Below, in pieces: positions 17,354 through 26,127 of a DNA stretch of 64,000 nt. The stretch covers positions 1 to 64,000 of the forward strand of contig JAEZHI010000015.1 in assembly GCA_023436885.1 (NCBI GenBank), written 5' to 3'. Within the stretch, counting starts at the first letter, position 1, and every line of letters begins with the position of its first letter. The notes under the pieces are model-generated. The model was not told the origin of the DNA and searched no databases. It was given only the letters and a program-made list of their open reading frames with translations. Source of the DNA: Pseudomonadota bacterium (GTDB lineage Bacteria; Pseudomonadota; Alphaproteobacteria; Rhizobiales; Pleomorphomonadaceae). Position numbers and translations under genes: made by a program.

Positions 17354-18121
17354 TCAGCGGCCCTGCGGCGGCTGAGTTATCGGGCGCGGCCGTCGCGAGC
17401 GCTTTACGACGACGGGAATAACCTGAGGAGGTGCGCGCTCTCCTACGGGATCGCCGTAGACGGATTCCTTGGTCCTATCACGGAAACCGATATGGATGAT
17501 TGGGAAATCCGGCGTCTCGGGCTGCGGCGTTGTGTCTGTTATCGGAGGAGATAACAGGCCTCGGCTGCGTCGTGAAGCGGCTTCACGCAACGCCAGCAAT
17601 CGCTCTTCTGAAACAATCTCGGCTGGTTGCCCCATGCGGCGTTCGGGGCCTCGGTATGCGGGGTCGTTTCGCCGGCGGCGGTCCGGACCGAAATAGCCAG
17701 ATCCTGTCTTCACATAGACGCGTGGTCGCCCAAACACGGTCATGAGCCGTTCGGCGAGGTAGTTCGACGACATCGGCTTGACGGCTATCTCATCGATACC
17801 GGACATGACGGCTTTCTGCACGTTCTGCCGGCTTGCGTGCCCCGTCATCAGCAGGATGGGCACCATGCGGTTGATGATGGCGCCGCCGTGACGAATACGA
17901 TCTGCGAAGGCAAAGCCATCCATCGGCTCCATCCCGAGATCCGACATGATCAGGTCGACATGCTGCTTCGTCAGGAACTCGAAGGCCTGCTCGGTATTGG
18001 CGAACTCGTGAATGTCCTGGAAGCCGAATTCCTTGAGCATGCACGCAACGAAGTAGCGAAAGCGGGGGCTATCGTCGACGATAATGATCGTCCGGGCGAT
18101 GAAATCCGTCAGCTTAGGCAT
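17354..18121 (-). CDS. Single-domain (CheY-like) response regulator with long basic tail
   Basis: A 255-residue protein: receiver domain at about 8-130 (acidic pair in IIIVDDSPR, phospho-acceptor Asp61 in LIMSDLGMEPMDG, Thr in ILLMTGHAS, Lys in IAVKPM), then no DNA-binding domain but a roughly 120-residue Arg/Pro-rich, probably disordered tail. The tail begins with YFGPDRRRRNDP and YRGPERR, a motif found after receiver domains in several alphaproteobacterial regulators (recalled, not searched). No partner kinase is adjacent, so it is an orphan that may act by protein-protein contact. It lies downstream of sodB on the same strand, but a terminator separates them. Confidence 0.85.
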   Translation of the reverse strand: MPKLTDFIARTIIIVDDSPRFRYFVACMLKEFGFQDIHEFANTEQAFEFLTKQHVDLIMSDLGMEPMDGFAFADRIRHGGAIINRMVPILLMTGHASRQNVQKAVMSGIDEIAVKPMSSNYLAERLMTVFGRPRVYVKTGSGYFGPDRRRRNDPAYRGPERRMGQPAEIVSEERLLALREAASRRSRGLLSPPITDTTPQPETPDFPIIHIGFRDRTKESVYGDPVGERAPPQVIPVVVKRSRRPRPITQPPQGR

Positions 18122-18245
18122 GGCGCCCCATCAACCGTTGCACAATTTGAATCAAGAAGCCGGAGCGCGAACCACCCCGAAGCGCTATAGCATTGATAGA
18201 GTCAAGCACTGCGTCGGACAAGTTCTATTGCTGCATAAAGAAAGA

Positions 18246-18264
18246 GCTCCGGACAAACCGGAGC
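18246..18264 (-). terminator. Terminator after sodB
   Basis: 7-bp stem GCTCCGG/CCGGAGC with a 5-nt loop; on the minus strand it is followed by TCTTTCTTT. It lies 40 bp past the sodB stop. Confidence 0.75.
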
Positions 18265-18304
18265 CCTCAAATTATGGCTTGCGTTCGTGCGAAGACGCGA
18301 AGTC

Positions 18305-18901
18305 TCAGCTGGCCTTGGCATAGAGTTCGGCAACGAACTCCCAGTTGACGAGATTGTCGAAGAAAGCCTCGAGGTACTTCTGACGGAGGTTACGGTAGTC
18401 GATGTAGTAGGAGTGCTCCCACACGTCGACGCCCAGCAACGGGGTGGCGCCGGCAGCAAGCGGATTCTCGCCATTCGGCGTCTTCGAAATGGCAAGCTTG
18501 CCGTCCTTGACAGACAGCCAGGCCCAGCCCGAACCGAACTGGGTCATGCCGGCTTGAATGAAGTCGGCGCGGAATTTGTCGAGACCGCCAAGATCTTCGT
18601 TGATCTTCTTGAGAAGCTCGCCGGGGATGGAGCCGCCACCGTTCGGCTTCATCCACTGCCAGAAGTAGAAGTGGTTGTAATGCTGGGCGACGTTATTGAA
18701 GAGCGGCGCATTCTTGCCGAAGGAGCCTTTGACGACTTCCTCGATGCTCTTGCCTTCCCATTCTGTGCCCTTGATCAGGTTGTTGCCGTTGTTGACGTAA
18801 GCGAGGTGATGCTTGTCGTGGTGGTATTCAAGCGTCTCGCGCGACATGTACGGGCCAAGCGCATCATAGGCGTACGGAAGGTCGTTGAGCTCAAAAGCCA
18901 T
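18305..18901 (-). CDS. sodB: Superoxide dismutase, Fe/Mn family
   Basis: Disproportionates superoxide in the cytoplasm. The 198-residue protein has the Fe/Mn SOD layout: N-terminal alpha-hairpin with His ligands (ETLEYHHDKHHLAYV and AQHYNHFYFW) and C-terminal ligands in LLGVDVWEHSYYIDY. The FGSGWAWLSV motif is also present. Whether iron or manganese is used cannot be read reliably from these residues; the symbol follows the usual naming of the Fe type. Start ATG 18899-18901. It is a single-gene unit closed by its own terminator, with about 150 bp upstream for a promoter. Confidence 0.96.
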   Translation of the reverse strand: MAFELNDLPYAYDALGPYMSRETLEYHHDKHHLAYVNNGNNLIKGTEWEGKSIEEVVKGSFGKNAPLFNNVAQHYNHFYFWQWMKPNGGGSIPGELLKKINEDLGGLDKFRADFIQAGMTQFGSGWAWLSVKDGKLAISKTPNGENPLAAGATPLLGVDVWEHSYYIDYRNLRQKYLEAFFDNLVNWEFVAELYAKAS

Positions 18902-19048
18902 GGTCGTCTCCTCAAAAAGCGCGTTCTGAAACGGAGCATCTCCGCTTGGCGGCGGTGCATTGGCAATAGATAGTCATTTTCCCTGATGCCGGCAATGAGT
19001 CACGTGTCGATTCATGGCTCCCATGCGCAAATCGGTGAATAAATGGAA

Positions 19049-21136
19049 TTAGTTAGCTCTGCCCATCACCTTTAACGCAAAGGCATACTCAAGGGCCGTT
19101 TCCTTCAATTCATCGAAGCGGCCGGATGCTCCACCATGACCAGCATCCATGTTGACGTGCATGACCTGAGCGTTTTCGTCAGTCTTGAGGGCCCTGAGAC
19201 GGGCAAGCCACTTTGCCGGCTCCCAATAGGTCACGCGCGGATCAGCGAGACCTGCGAGCACGAACATCGGCGGATAGTCCTGCGTCATGACGTTCTCGTA
19301 AGGACTGTAGGACGCGATCAACTGGAAGTCCTCGATGTTTTCAAGCGGATTGCCCCACTCGGGCCACTCCGGTGGCGTGAGCGGAAGCGTTGCGTCGAGC
19401 ATGGTGTTGAGCACGTCAACGAAAGGCACTGCCGCCATCACGCCGCCCCAGAGCGACGGCGCCAGATTGGCAACGGCCCCCATCAGCATGCCGCCGGCCG
19501 AGCCGCCATGCGCCACAATGCGGCCTTCCGAGGTGAAGCGTTGTTCGCAGAGATACCGTGCCGCTGCGATGAAGTCCTTGAACGTGTTGGGCTTGTTCTG
19601 CCGCTTTCCGGCGAGATACCAACGATGCCCCTTTTCATTGCCACCGCGGATATGGGCAATGGCGTAGACGAAGCCGCGGTTCACCAACGATAGGATGCGG
19701 GTCGAAAATGAGGCGGGAATGGCAATGCCATAGGCCCCGTAGCCGTAGAGCAGGCAAGGTGCCGAGCCGTCGAGCGGCGTGTCGGCACGGTAGAGCAGGG
19801 TGACCGGTACACTTTCGCCGTCGGCGGCAGGCGCCATGACACGACGGGTGATGTAGTCTGACGGCTCGTGCCCGGACGGGACCTCCTGGGTCTTCCTCAG
19901 GAAGCGCTCGCCGGTCTCCATGTCGTAGTCGTAGACCTGTGCCGGCGTGGTGGGCGACGAGTAAGTGAAGCGAACCACGTTGGTGTCGAACTCATAGGAA
20001 CCCGACAATCCAAGCGAGTAGGCCTCCTCGGGGAAGGCAATGGCATGTTCATGGCCGCTGGAAAGCTCGCGAATGACGATACGCGGCAGGCCGCCAACGC
20101 GCTCAAGCCGAACCATCCTGCCCCGAAAGACCGACATCGAAAGAATAAGGCGGCCCGGTTCATGGGCAACGACGTCGATCCAGTTGTCGCGGCCCGGGTT
20201 TTTGAGAGGCGCGTTGACGATCTTGAAATCCTCGGCGCCGTCGGCATTGGTCAGGATGTAGACCCGGTCATCGCCGTCATCCTCGATCGAGTATTCGACT
20301 TCGGTATCTCGTGCCGTCACGAGACGAGGAGAGCTGTCAGGCGCTGCGGCGTCGATCAGACGAACCTCGGAGGTCTGATGGTCGTGAGAGTCGATGACGA
20401 TGAAGCGTCCCGACTGGGTTTTGTCGACACCGCAGAAGAACCCTGGGTCTTCCTCGACATAAACGACGATATCCTCCGAGGCCGGCGTGCCGATTACATG
20501 GCGCAGCACTTTCTCGGTACGGTGATTGTCGTTGATGAACGTGTAGAAGAAGGAGCGGGAGTCTGCCGCCCAGGCGACACCACCGGAGGTGTTGGGGATC
20601 TCGTCGGGGAGATCGGCGTCTGCGTCCAGGTCGCGAACGCGGATGACGTGGAATTCGGAGCCGGTATCATCGACGCTATAGGCGAGCAGCTTGTGATCCG
20701 GGCTATGGCTGGCGCCGCCCAGGCTGAAATAAGGCTTGCCACGAGCGAGTTCGTCGGCGTCGAGCAAGAGCTCCTCGGGGCCGCCGTCGCGCAGTGTTCG
20801 CACCAGGCGGGGATGCTGCGCCCCTGTCAGGTAACGGCTGGCGTAGGCATAGGGACCATCCGGCAACGGCACCGAAGAATCGTCTTCGAGAATGCGACCC
20901 CGCATTTCGGCCACGAGTTCTTCCTGCAGGCCGACAGTGTCGGCCATGAAGGCGTCACAATAGGCATTCTCGGCTTCCAGATGGGCGCGGATGGTCGGGT
21001 CGAGCAGATCTGGGTCCCGCAGAACGTCCTGCCAATTGTCGGCGCGAAGCCAGGCATAGTCATCGACGAGGTCGACGCCATGAATGGTCGTCACGACGGG
21101 CCGTTTCTCGGCGCAAGGGGGCTTCATCTCGGTCAT
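19049..21136 (-). CDS. ptrB: Oligopeptidase B (S9A prolyl-oligopeptidase family)
   Basis: A 695-residue serine peptidase that cleaves short peptides after basic residues in the cytoplasm. The N-terminal two thirds form a seven-bladed propeller; the C-terminal alpha/beta-hydrolase domain has the nucleophile in AHGGSAGGMLMGA, the Asp in LADPRVTYWEP, and the His in MDAGHGGASGRF. The VTYWEPAKW segment is typical of oligopeptidase B rather than prolyl oligopeptidase. I chose the ATG at 21134-21136, preceded by GGAG, instead of an upstream in-frame start that would add 29 residues of non-family sequence. It is the last gene of a minus-strand run below DUF1491. Confidence 0.92.
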   Translation of the reverse strand: MTEMKPPCAEKRPVVTTIHGVDLVDDYAWLRADNWQDVLRDPDLLDPTIRAHLEAENAYCDAFMADTVGLQEELVAEMRGRILEDDSSVPLPDGPYAYASRYLTGAQHPRLVRTLRDGGPEELLLDADELARGKPYFSLGGASHSPDHKLLAYSVDDTGSEFHVIRVRDLDADADLPDEIPNTSGGVAWAADSRSFFYTFINDNHRTEKVLRHVIGTPASEDIVVYVEEDPGFFCGVDKTQSGRFIVIDSHDHQTSEVRLIDAAAPDSSPRLVTARDTEVEYSIEDDGDDRVYILTNADGAEDFKIVNAPLKNPGRDNWIDVVAHEPGRLILSMSVFRGRMVRLERVGGLPRIVIRELSSGHEHAIAFPEEAYSLGLSGSYEFDTNVVRFTYSSPTTPAQVYDYDMETGERFLRKTQEVPSGHEPSDYITRRVMAPAADGESVPVTLLYRADTPLDGSAPCLLYGYGAYGIAIPASFSTRILSLVNRGFVYAIAHIRGGNEKGHRWYLAGKRQNKPNTFKDFIAAARYLCEQRFTSEGRIVAHGGSAGGMLMGAVANLAPSLWGGVMAAVPFVDVLNTMLDATLPLTPPEWPEWGNPLENIEDFQLIASYSPYENVMTQDYPPMFVLAGLADPRVTYWEPAKWLARLRALKTDENAQVMHVNMDAGHGGASGRFDELKETALEYAFALKVMGRAN

Positions 21137-21219
21137 GGACGCTCCGAAAACTGCAAAACGGCTGGAGGCATATCCCCAAAAGTAGTAGCGGGGCAACAGC
21201 CAAACACCTCGCCGAGCAA

Positions 21220-21573
21220 TCAAGTTCCGACAATATCGAGATCGGACGTGCCCTGACGGTCTTCAGTTTCGACGATCCAGCAGTCACTGTCGAACCGCCG
21301 TTCCGATTGCAAGCGAGCGTCAACGTCGGACTCTGCAGCGCCCGACATCAGCGCTTCAAACACACGTCCGCCGGCCACGGACGGATCCAGGTCCTCAATG
21401 TAGATCTGAGGAGCGGGGCCGTAGAGATCAGCGGTGCCGTCAAGACGCGAGACTTTGATGAAAATGGCTCCGGCTTCGTCGGCTCCCTTGCGAACCACTG
21501 CCGTGAAAAAGCCGGCGTCGTTGCGCCGGCGAACATACGCTGAAACGAAGAAGTCGGAAGTGATACGGGCCAT
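21220..21573 (-). CDS. DUF1491 family protein
   Basis: A 117-residue cytoplasmic protein matching DUF1491, a family I know almost only from Alphaproteobacteria. Characteristic segments are TSDFFVSAYVRRRNDAGFF at the start, GAIFIKV in the middle, and SDCWIVETEDRQG near the end. No catalytic motif is evident and function is unknown. The ATG at 21571-21573 is the first proper start; a TTG four codons upstream is less likely. It lies between the peptidoglycan-binding protein gene (137 bp upstream) and ptrB (83 bp downstream), all on the minus strand. In other genomes of this order DUF1491 is commonly beside the peptidoglycan-binding protein (recalled). Confidence 0.85.
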   Translation of the reverse strand: MARITSDFFVSAYVRRRNDAGFFTAVVRKGADEAGAIFIKVSRLDGTADLYGPAPQIYIEDLDPSVAGGRVFEALMSGAAESDVDARLQSERRFDSDCWIVETEDRQGTSDLDIVGT

Positions 21574-21710
21574 TGGCGTGCTCAAGCGCGGAACATCCCG
21601 TTCAAATCACGGACTTGTTCAGGGAGCAAGGGCCGGATGCGAGAGACACCCGCGGTCAGGCGGAGCCGAAGATGTCTAACGTCGCTTTTCTACGGCACAC
21701 AGTTCCGGCG

Positions 21711-22655
21711 CTAGAGCCCGCCGACCTTGACCAACTGCGCAACGAAGGCCTCGTCGATCGCGCCGGTCTGCGGCAGGTTGTAGTAGGCCTGGAAGCGTTT
21801 GATGGCCTCTCGCGTTTCGGCGGACATGATGCCGTCGCTCGCCACTGGTCCGAAGCCCTGCTGCGCCAAGGAGCGCTGAATGCGGGCGATGTTCGTATCC
21901 GCCCCACTTGCAACCGGGGTGGAGTTCGTGGCGGTCACGACGGGGGATGGGCTCGCGGGCGACGCGGCGGCTTGCGGTGTGCTGCTGGCAACAGGCGCGG
22001 GCCTCTTCGCGACGGGCGCCGTTGAAGCGATGAGGTCACCGATACCGTCACCGGTCGCCGCCGCCGCGCGCGAGCCAGCGGGAGTAATAGTTTGCGTCGC
22101 AGTAGCGCCCGGCTTCGGCATCGGAACCGGTGCAGAAGCTTGCGCAGGCAACGAGGCTACCGTGATAGGATCGGTTGCGACCGCCCCGTCGCCGTTTTGG
22201 CTTGTCTTGGGCCTGACCGAGCGAATGGCAAGAAGAACGTTGTTTGACGGCAAGCCGGTCGGCGTCAGTCTGAACGCCCGCTCGAAAGCGAGAATAGCCT
22301 GCGAAGTCTGCGGACCGTCTAGGCCGTCGATGTCGCCCTTGTAGTAGCCAAAATCCTTGAGGCCTTGCTGTATGTCGGAGATCAGGCTGTGGTCGGTCGC
22401 GCCGACAGTCGAGCCGTCCGACGATCGAAGCACCGGTGCCTGAGGCGCCTGGATCGGTGCTGTCGCAACCGGCCGCGTGCCGACGAACAACGGCGCCGGG
22501 TGGGCGCGCGGCTGCAAGGCGAGAGCATTGGTCATGATGGCGACGGCGGTTGCCGTAATCATCACCCCGCCGACGGTGGCCATCGGATTACCGACGGCCC
22601 CCCTGAACAGGAGGGCGACAAGTCCCGTTTTTTCCTGGGTCTTGCGTCCTGCCAT
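21711..22655 (-). CDS. Membrane-anchored peptidoglycan-binding protein
   Basis: A 314-residue protein with one N-terminal transmembrane helix (about 28-48, ATVGGVMITATAVAIMTNAL), a first peptidoglycan-binding (PG_binding_1) repeat at about 95-150 (IQQGLKDFGYYKGDIDGLDG), a Pro/Ala/Thr-rich linker at about 160-250, and a second repeat at the C-terminus (IQRSLAQQGFGPVASDGIMS). It should sit in the inner membrane with its repeats contacting cell-wall peptidoglycan. It begins 3 bp after the kinase stop, so translation is probably coupled and the two proteins may act together, for instance in coupling a cell-cycle kinase to the wall; that link is inference from spacing. Confidence 0.85.
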   Translation of the reverse strand: MAGRKTQEKTGLVALLFRGAVGNPMATVGGVMITATAVAIMTNALALQPRAHPAPLFVGTRPVATAPIQAPQAPVLRSSDGSTVGATDHSLISDIQQGLKDFGYYKGDIDGLDGPQTSQAILAFERAFRLTPTGLPSNNVLLAIRSVRPKTSQNGDGAVATDPITVASLPAQASAPVPMPKPGATATQTITPAGSRAAAATGDGIGDLIASTAPVAKRPAPVASSTPQAAASPASPSPVVTATNSTPVASGADTNIARIQRSLAQQGFGPVASDGIMSAETREAIKRFQAYYNLPQTGAIDEAFVAQLVKVGGL

Positions 22656-22658
22656 ATA

Positions 22659-24446
22659 TCAGGCCCTCCGCGCCACGCGCTGGATCTGGTCAATGTCCAG
22701 AACACGAGAAATGGGTTCCACTCCGTCGCGAGACGGCTGCATCGGCAGGAGAACCGTCACGGTAGTGCCTTTGCCAAGATCGGAATCGATCATCACCTGG
22801 CCGCCGTGCAAAGCCACGAGACCCTTGACCACGGAAAGGCCGAGGCCGGTGCCTGCCTGCTTGCGGTCATAGCCGGTTTCCGCCTGGAAAAATGGACTGC
22901 CAACCCGTCCAAGATCCGCTTCGGCGATGCCGATACCATTATCTCGCACCGCTATGGCCATACGGCGGCCTTGCCGGCGAACCGAGCAAACCACGAGCCC
23001 GCCGCGGTTGGAGAATTTCACGGCGTTCGACAGAAGATTGAGAACGATCTGGCGGCAAGCGCGCGGATCCGCCACCAACTCGGGCAGATTGGGCTCGATC
23101 TCGCAGGTCAGCGTGATCCCGGCCTTTTCAGCCTGAGGCGCCATCATCTGGCGGCAGCGATCGACAAGCGGGCCGACGCGGAACGCTTCCGGAGTGACGT
23201 CGAACGATCCGCATTCGATCTTTGACAGATCGAGAATATCGTTGACCACCTGGAGAAGATGCTCGCCCGACTCCTTGATAAGCCCAGAATACTCCCGCTG
23301 GCGCTCAAACTCGAATTTGCCGAACAGTTCCTGATTGAGAATGTCCGAAAATCCGATGATGGCGTTGAGCGGTGTTCTGAGCTCATGGCTCATATTGGCC
23401 AGGAATCGCGTCTTGGCGAGATTGGCCGCTTCGGAATCGGAGCGCAGATTGTCGAGCTCGGCTTCGTGCTGCTTGCGTTCGGAAATATCGCGTGTGACGG
23501 TCACCACCGCATCGTCGCCTTGCTCGTCGGCGAGATGCCGCATGTGCGACTCCACCCAGATCCAGCCATCCACGTCCTGCTCGTCGCCGCAACGAAGACG
23601 ATACTCGACGCGGGCGGACCCTTTATGAAGCGCCACGGAAATCGCAGAAAGATAGGCCGGCCGATCCCCGATATGCACGCGCCGGAAAAGACCTTCGGCC
23701 AGAAGATCAGCAGGCCGTACCGACAGGAGGCGCATGCCGGCGGGTGACGCGAAGGTGACGTCGCCGGAAGGGTTATGGCAGGTTACCAGGTCACTCATCG
23801 CTTCGGCGAGCAGACGATAGCGCTGCTCGTTGCGGGCGATGGCTTGAGAGGTCGCCCGCTCGCGGCGCTCGATGCTGACCGCAACGCCCGAAGCGTAGCC
23901 GAGAGCGACCACGCAGGCCAGGAAGTTCATGGTGGTGCTGTCGCCGGCGAAGGCGAAGACGCGCTCTGCATCTCCCATCACCGTAAGAATAGCAGTGAGA
24001 ATGAAGCCCGCCGCGCTGATTAGAGCAGCGCTGGCCACGGTCGACCTCCGGCCAGAGAGACCCGCTTCAATCGGCGCAATGGCAAACCAGACAACAGCAA
24101 AGGAGCCCAGGCCTCCTGTATGGAGGGCGACCCAGACTGCAAGAGTGGTCAGAATGGCCGCGGACGCAAAATAGCCCTGAGCCAAACGGCCTGTCCGAGA
24201 AACGAACAGCGCGACGAGAATTTCTAGGCCGAGAATGGAAAGTGCGGTTGCGGTGAATCCGGCAGACGACGAATCGACAGCCAGTGCCGGAGGGATAAGG
24301 CCGAAGGCCGCAAACCCGCTGATCAGGTGCGAGGCGATGAAACCCCTATGTCTGTTGACCTCGACTGGATCGTCGACCACCGAGCTATGCACAAGGTGAT
24401 CAAACGAGCGCTCCAGCGCGGCTCTGATCTCACGGTTACGCAACAC
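22659..24446 (-). CDS. Membrane PAS-domain sensor histidine kinase, DivJ/PleC type
   Basis: A 595-residue kinase. Several transmembrane helices fill about 40-190; a PAS/PAC domain spans about 210-340 (ARNEQRYRLLAEAMSDLVTC to VTVTRDISERK); HisKA follows with the phospho-acceptor His in ANMSHELRTPLNAIIGFSDI; HATPase_c closes the protein with N-box LNLLSNAVKFS, DNGIGI and GTGLGLSVVKG. The HELRTPLNAIIGFS form is that of PleC/DivJ/PdhS kinases, which act on DivK in the CtrA cell-cycle pathway; the membrane-PAS layout suits DivJ best. I chose GTG 24446 behind GGGGAT since no in-frame ATG precedes the membrane region. Neighbours below are the peptidoglycan-binding protein, DUF1491 and ptrB. Confidence 0.85.
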   Translation of the reverse strand: MLRNREIRAALERSFDHLVHSSVVDDPVEVNRHRGFIASHLISGFAAFGLIPPALAVDSSSAGFTATALSILGLEILVALFVSRTGRLAQGYFASAAILTTLAVWVALHTGGLGSFAVVWFAIAPIEAGLSGRRSTVASAALISAAGFILTAILTVMGDAERVFAFAGDSTTMNFLACVVALGYASGVAVSIERRERATSQAIARNEQRYRLLAEAMSDLVTCHNPSGDVTFASPAGMRLLSVRPADLLAEGLFRRVHIGDRPAYLSAISVALHKGSARVEYRLRCGDEQDVDGWIWVESHMRHLADEQGDDAVVTVTRDISERKQHEAELDNLRSDSEAANLAKTRFLANMSHELRTPLNAIIGFSDILNQELFGKFEFERQREYSGLIKESGEHLLQVVNDILDLSKIECGSFDVTPEAFRVGPLVDRCRQMMAPQAEKAGITLTCEIEPNLPELVADPRACRQIVLNLLSNAVKFSNRGGLVVCSVRRQGRRMAIAVRDNGIGIAEADLGRVGSPFFQAETGYDRKQAGTGLGLSVVKGLVALHGGQVMIDSDLGKGTTVTVLLPMQPSRDGVEPISRVLDIDQIQRVARRA

Positions 24447-24944
24447 GCATCCCCATCGCAGGCGGGTTAGCGATCTTCGTTGGAATGACCTCCGAAGACG
24501 CCGCCGACATGCCGGCCCTTGGATTCGGAAGCTGTCCGCTGTCAACGGGTCAGCTTCAGAGACAGGCCATTTGTCTTTTCTGAAACCACGGTGCCACGTG
24601 CCCCTTTATGGAATGTTGATGGAAGGCGTGACGAACGGAGTGAGGCGCCTTCAAAAGCGGCTTTGGCTGAAAAGATCGAATTCACGGTTAAGCGGAGGTG
24701 AACGCGTTGTTTTGAGGTTCGGAGATCAACAGTAAGCTTGGAGATTCCCCTGGAATCCTTGGCGAAATCAGCAAGTTGTTAAGAATGGTCACAAATTTCC
24801 GTCGAATTTCCGTGCAATTTGAATGATCGGTCTAATTCGATCATAAAACCTCTTTGCTATACCTCGGTTATCAACGGACGTCGGCGGCTTCCGTCGGAAA
24901 GATCCGAACGCCCTCAAGGGCGATGAACAACAGGGAATTGTCAC
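24447..24944. other. Divergent intergenic region (about 0.5 kb)
   Basis: Between the DivJ-like kinase and the DUF5330 gene. It is less GC-rich than the flanks and holds no protein-like frame. It should contain both promoters; I see no clear hairpin or operator. Confidence 0.5.
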
Positions 24945-25322
24945 ATGATGTTTCTCTTGAGGACAGCGTTCTGGCTGTCAGTTGTCATCTTCCTGATACC
25001 TGTCGATCACACGGCGCAGCAACAGGCCCAGACGGCGAGCGTGCAGCCCATCGGCGCGCTCGAGGCGGCGAGTGCCGCTCAGGAAACGCTGTCCGACATG
25101 AGCGGCTTTTGCGGGCGAAACCCCACGGCCTGCGAGATTGGCGGTCGGATCGCAACCACCTTCTTGCTGAAGGCGCAGACTGGCGCTCGCATGGTCTATG
25201 ATTTCATTGATCATTCGCTTGCCGATAAGGCTGCCGCCACAAACATCGATCATGGCACACTGACGTCGACTGATCTGACGCCCGCCTGGCGCGGCCCCGG
25301 CAAGGCGCCGCAAGGCATCTAA
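24945..25322 (+). CDS. DUF5330 family protein
   Basis: A 125-residue protein with an N-terminal hydrophobic segment (MMFLLRTAFWLSVVIFLIPV) acting as signal or anchor, followed by a short conserved region with Cys pair in MSGFCGRNPTACEIGG and FLLKAQTGARMVYDF, and a polar tail. This is the pattern of DUF5330, a family I know from Hyphomicrobiales and of unknown function. The Cys pair could form a disulfide outside the inner membrane. Two adjacent ATG codons (24945 and 24948) follow AGGGA, and either could be used. It is 154 bp upstream of sufE on the same strand, but the spacing argues against a tight operon. Confidence 0.8.
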   Translation: MMFLLRTAFWLSVVIFLIPVDHTAQQQAQTASVQPIGALEAASAAQETLSDMSGFCGRNPTACEIGGRIATTFLLKAQTGARMVYDFIDHSLADKAAATNIDHGTLTSTDLTPAWRGPGKAPQGI

Positions 25323-25476
25323 GCCTCATACACGCTATGTACCGACCTGTGTTTCCCTGCCTGGCGATCCATGTTCGCCGGGAACTTGACCGCTGTGGCC
25401 GAAAGGTCCGGCGGTCACTTTCTTTGACGCGGCCAGCGGTCTATACCGGAGTAACACAGCAGATCGGAGATGAAAC

Positions 25477-25899
25477 GTGGCGGCGACGCTTGAGGAAATC
25501 CGCGAAAACTTCTCGCTTCTCGATGATTGGGAGGACCGCTACGGCTACGTCATCGAGCTCGGCAAGGAGCTGGAGCCCTTGGCGGAAGGCGACCACAGCG
25601 AAGAGAACAAGGTACGCGGCTGCGTTAGCCAAGTCTGGCTGAAGCCGCATCTGTCCGGCGACAAGGTAGATCCTGTCCTCACCTTCCTCGGCGATTCCGA
25701 CGCCCTCATCGTTCGCGGGCTGATTGCCATCTTGCATGCGACGTATTCTGGCAAGCATGTCTCGGAAGTCCTGTCGATCGACCCGGAAGCAATCTTCAGC
25801 GAGCTCAATCTTCGCGAACATCTAACGCCTCAACGCTCGAATGGTCTGAGGTCGATGGTCGAGCGCTTGCGGAAGATCGCCCAGGAAAATCTGAGCTAA
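25477..25899 (+). CDS. sufE: Cysteine desulfuration protein SufE
   Basis: Accepts sulfane sulfur from the cysteine desulfurase SufS and hands it to the SufBCD scaffold for Fe-S cluster assembly. The 140-residue length is standard. The acceptor Cys49 lies in ENKVRGCVSQVWL, and the C-terminal LREHLTPQRSNGLRSMVERL is characteristic. Translation starts at GTG 25477 with GGAG 8 nt upstream. The rest of the suf cluster is not in the window; a detached sufE is common in rhizobia. A RIME-like repeat begins 28 bp after the stop and mucR converges from the other side. Confidence 0.95.
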   Translation: MAATLEEIRENFSLLDDWEDRYGYVIELGKELEPLAEGDHSEENKVRGCVSQVWLKPHLSGDKVDPVLTFLGDSDALIVRGLIAILHATYSGKHVSEVLSIDPEAIFSELNLREHLTPQRSNGLRSMVERLRKIAQENLS

Positions 25900-25927
25900 A
25901 CGCGAAAGCGGCGTCGATCTTGTTCCT

Positions 25928-26062
25928 AGAGCAATTCCAGGAAAAGTGGGAACCGGTTTTCCGCCCGGATTTGCGACCTAACAAAGAGATAGAGCGTTTC
26001 GGGTGAAACTGTTTTCACCGGAAATGCTCCCGACCAAGGTTGGCGTCGGGCAGGTTGCTCTA
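25928..26062. repeat. RIME-like mosaic palindromic repeat
   Basis: A 135-bp element bounded by inverted TAGAGCAA (25928-25935) and TTGCTCTA (26055-26062). Inside are a GGAAAAGTGGGAACCGGTTT-type block, AGAGATAGAGCG, and a second block with CACCGGAAATGCTC. This composition closely matches the Rhizobium-specific intergenic mosaic elements found in many copies in rhizobial genomes (recalled). It lies between convergent sufE and mucR. Confidence 0.8.
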
Positions 26063-26075
26063 AAAGTTTAATAAA

Positions 26076-26099
26076 AAGCCCGGCTGAAAAGCCGGGCTT
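26076..26099 (-). terminator. Terminator after mucR
   Basis: 9-bp stem AAGCCCGGC/GCCGGGCTT with a 6-nt loop; the minus strand continues TTTTTATT. It lies 28 bp past the mucR stop. The run of A before it on the plus strand also lets it serve the opposite direction weakly. Confidence 0.9.
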
Positions 26100-26127
26100 A
26101 GACTGCTGACAAATCAGGCCGGGCCGA

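Noticed and set aside
19868..21256. 462-codon plus-strand frame opposite ptrB
   Set aside because: Antisense shadow of oligopeptidase B; no ribosome site or domain.
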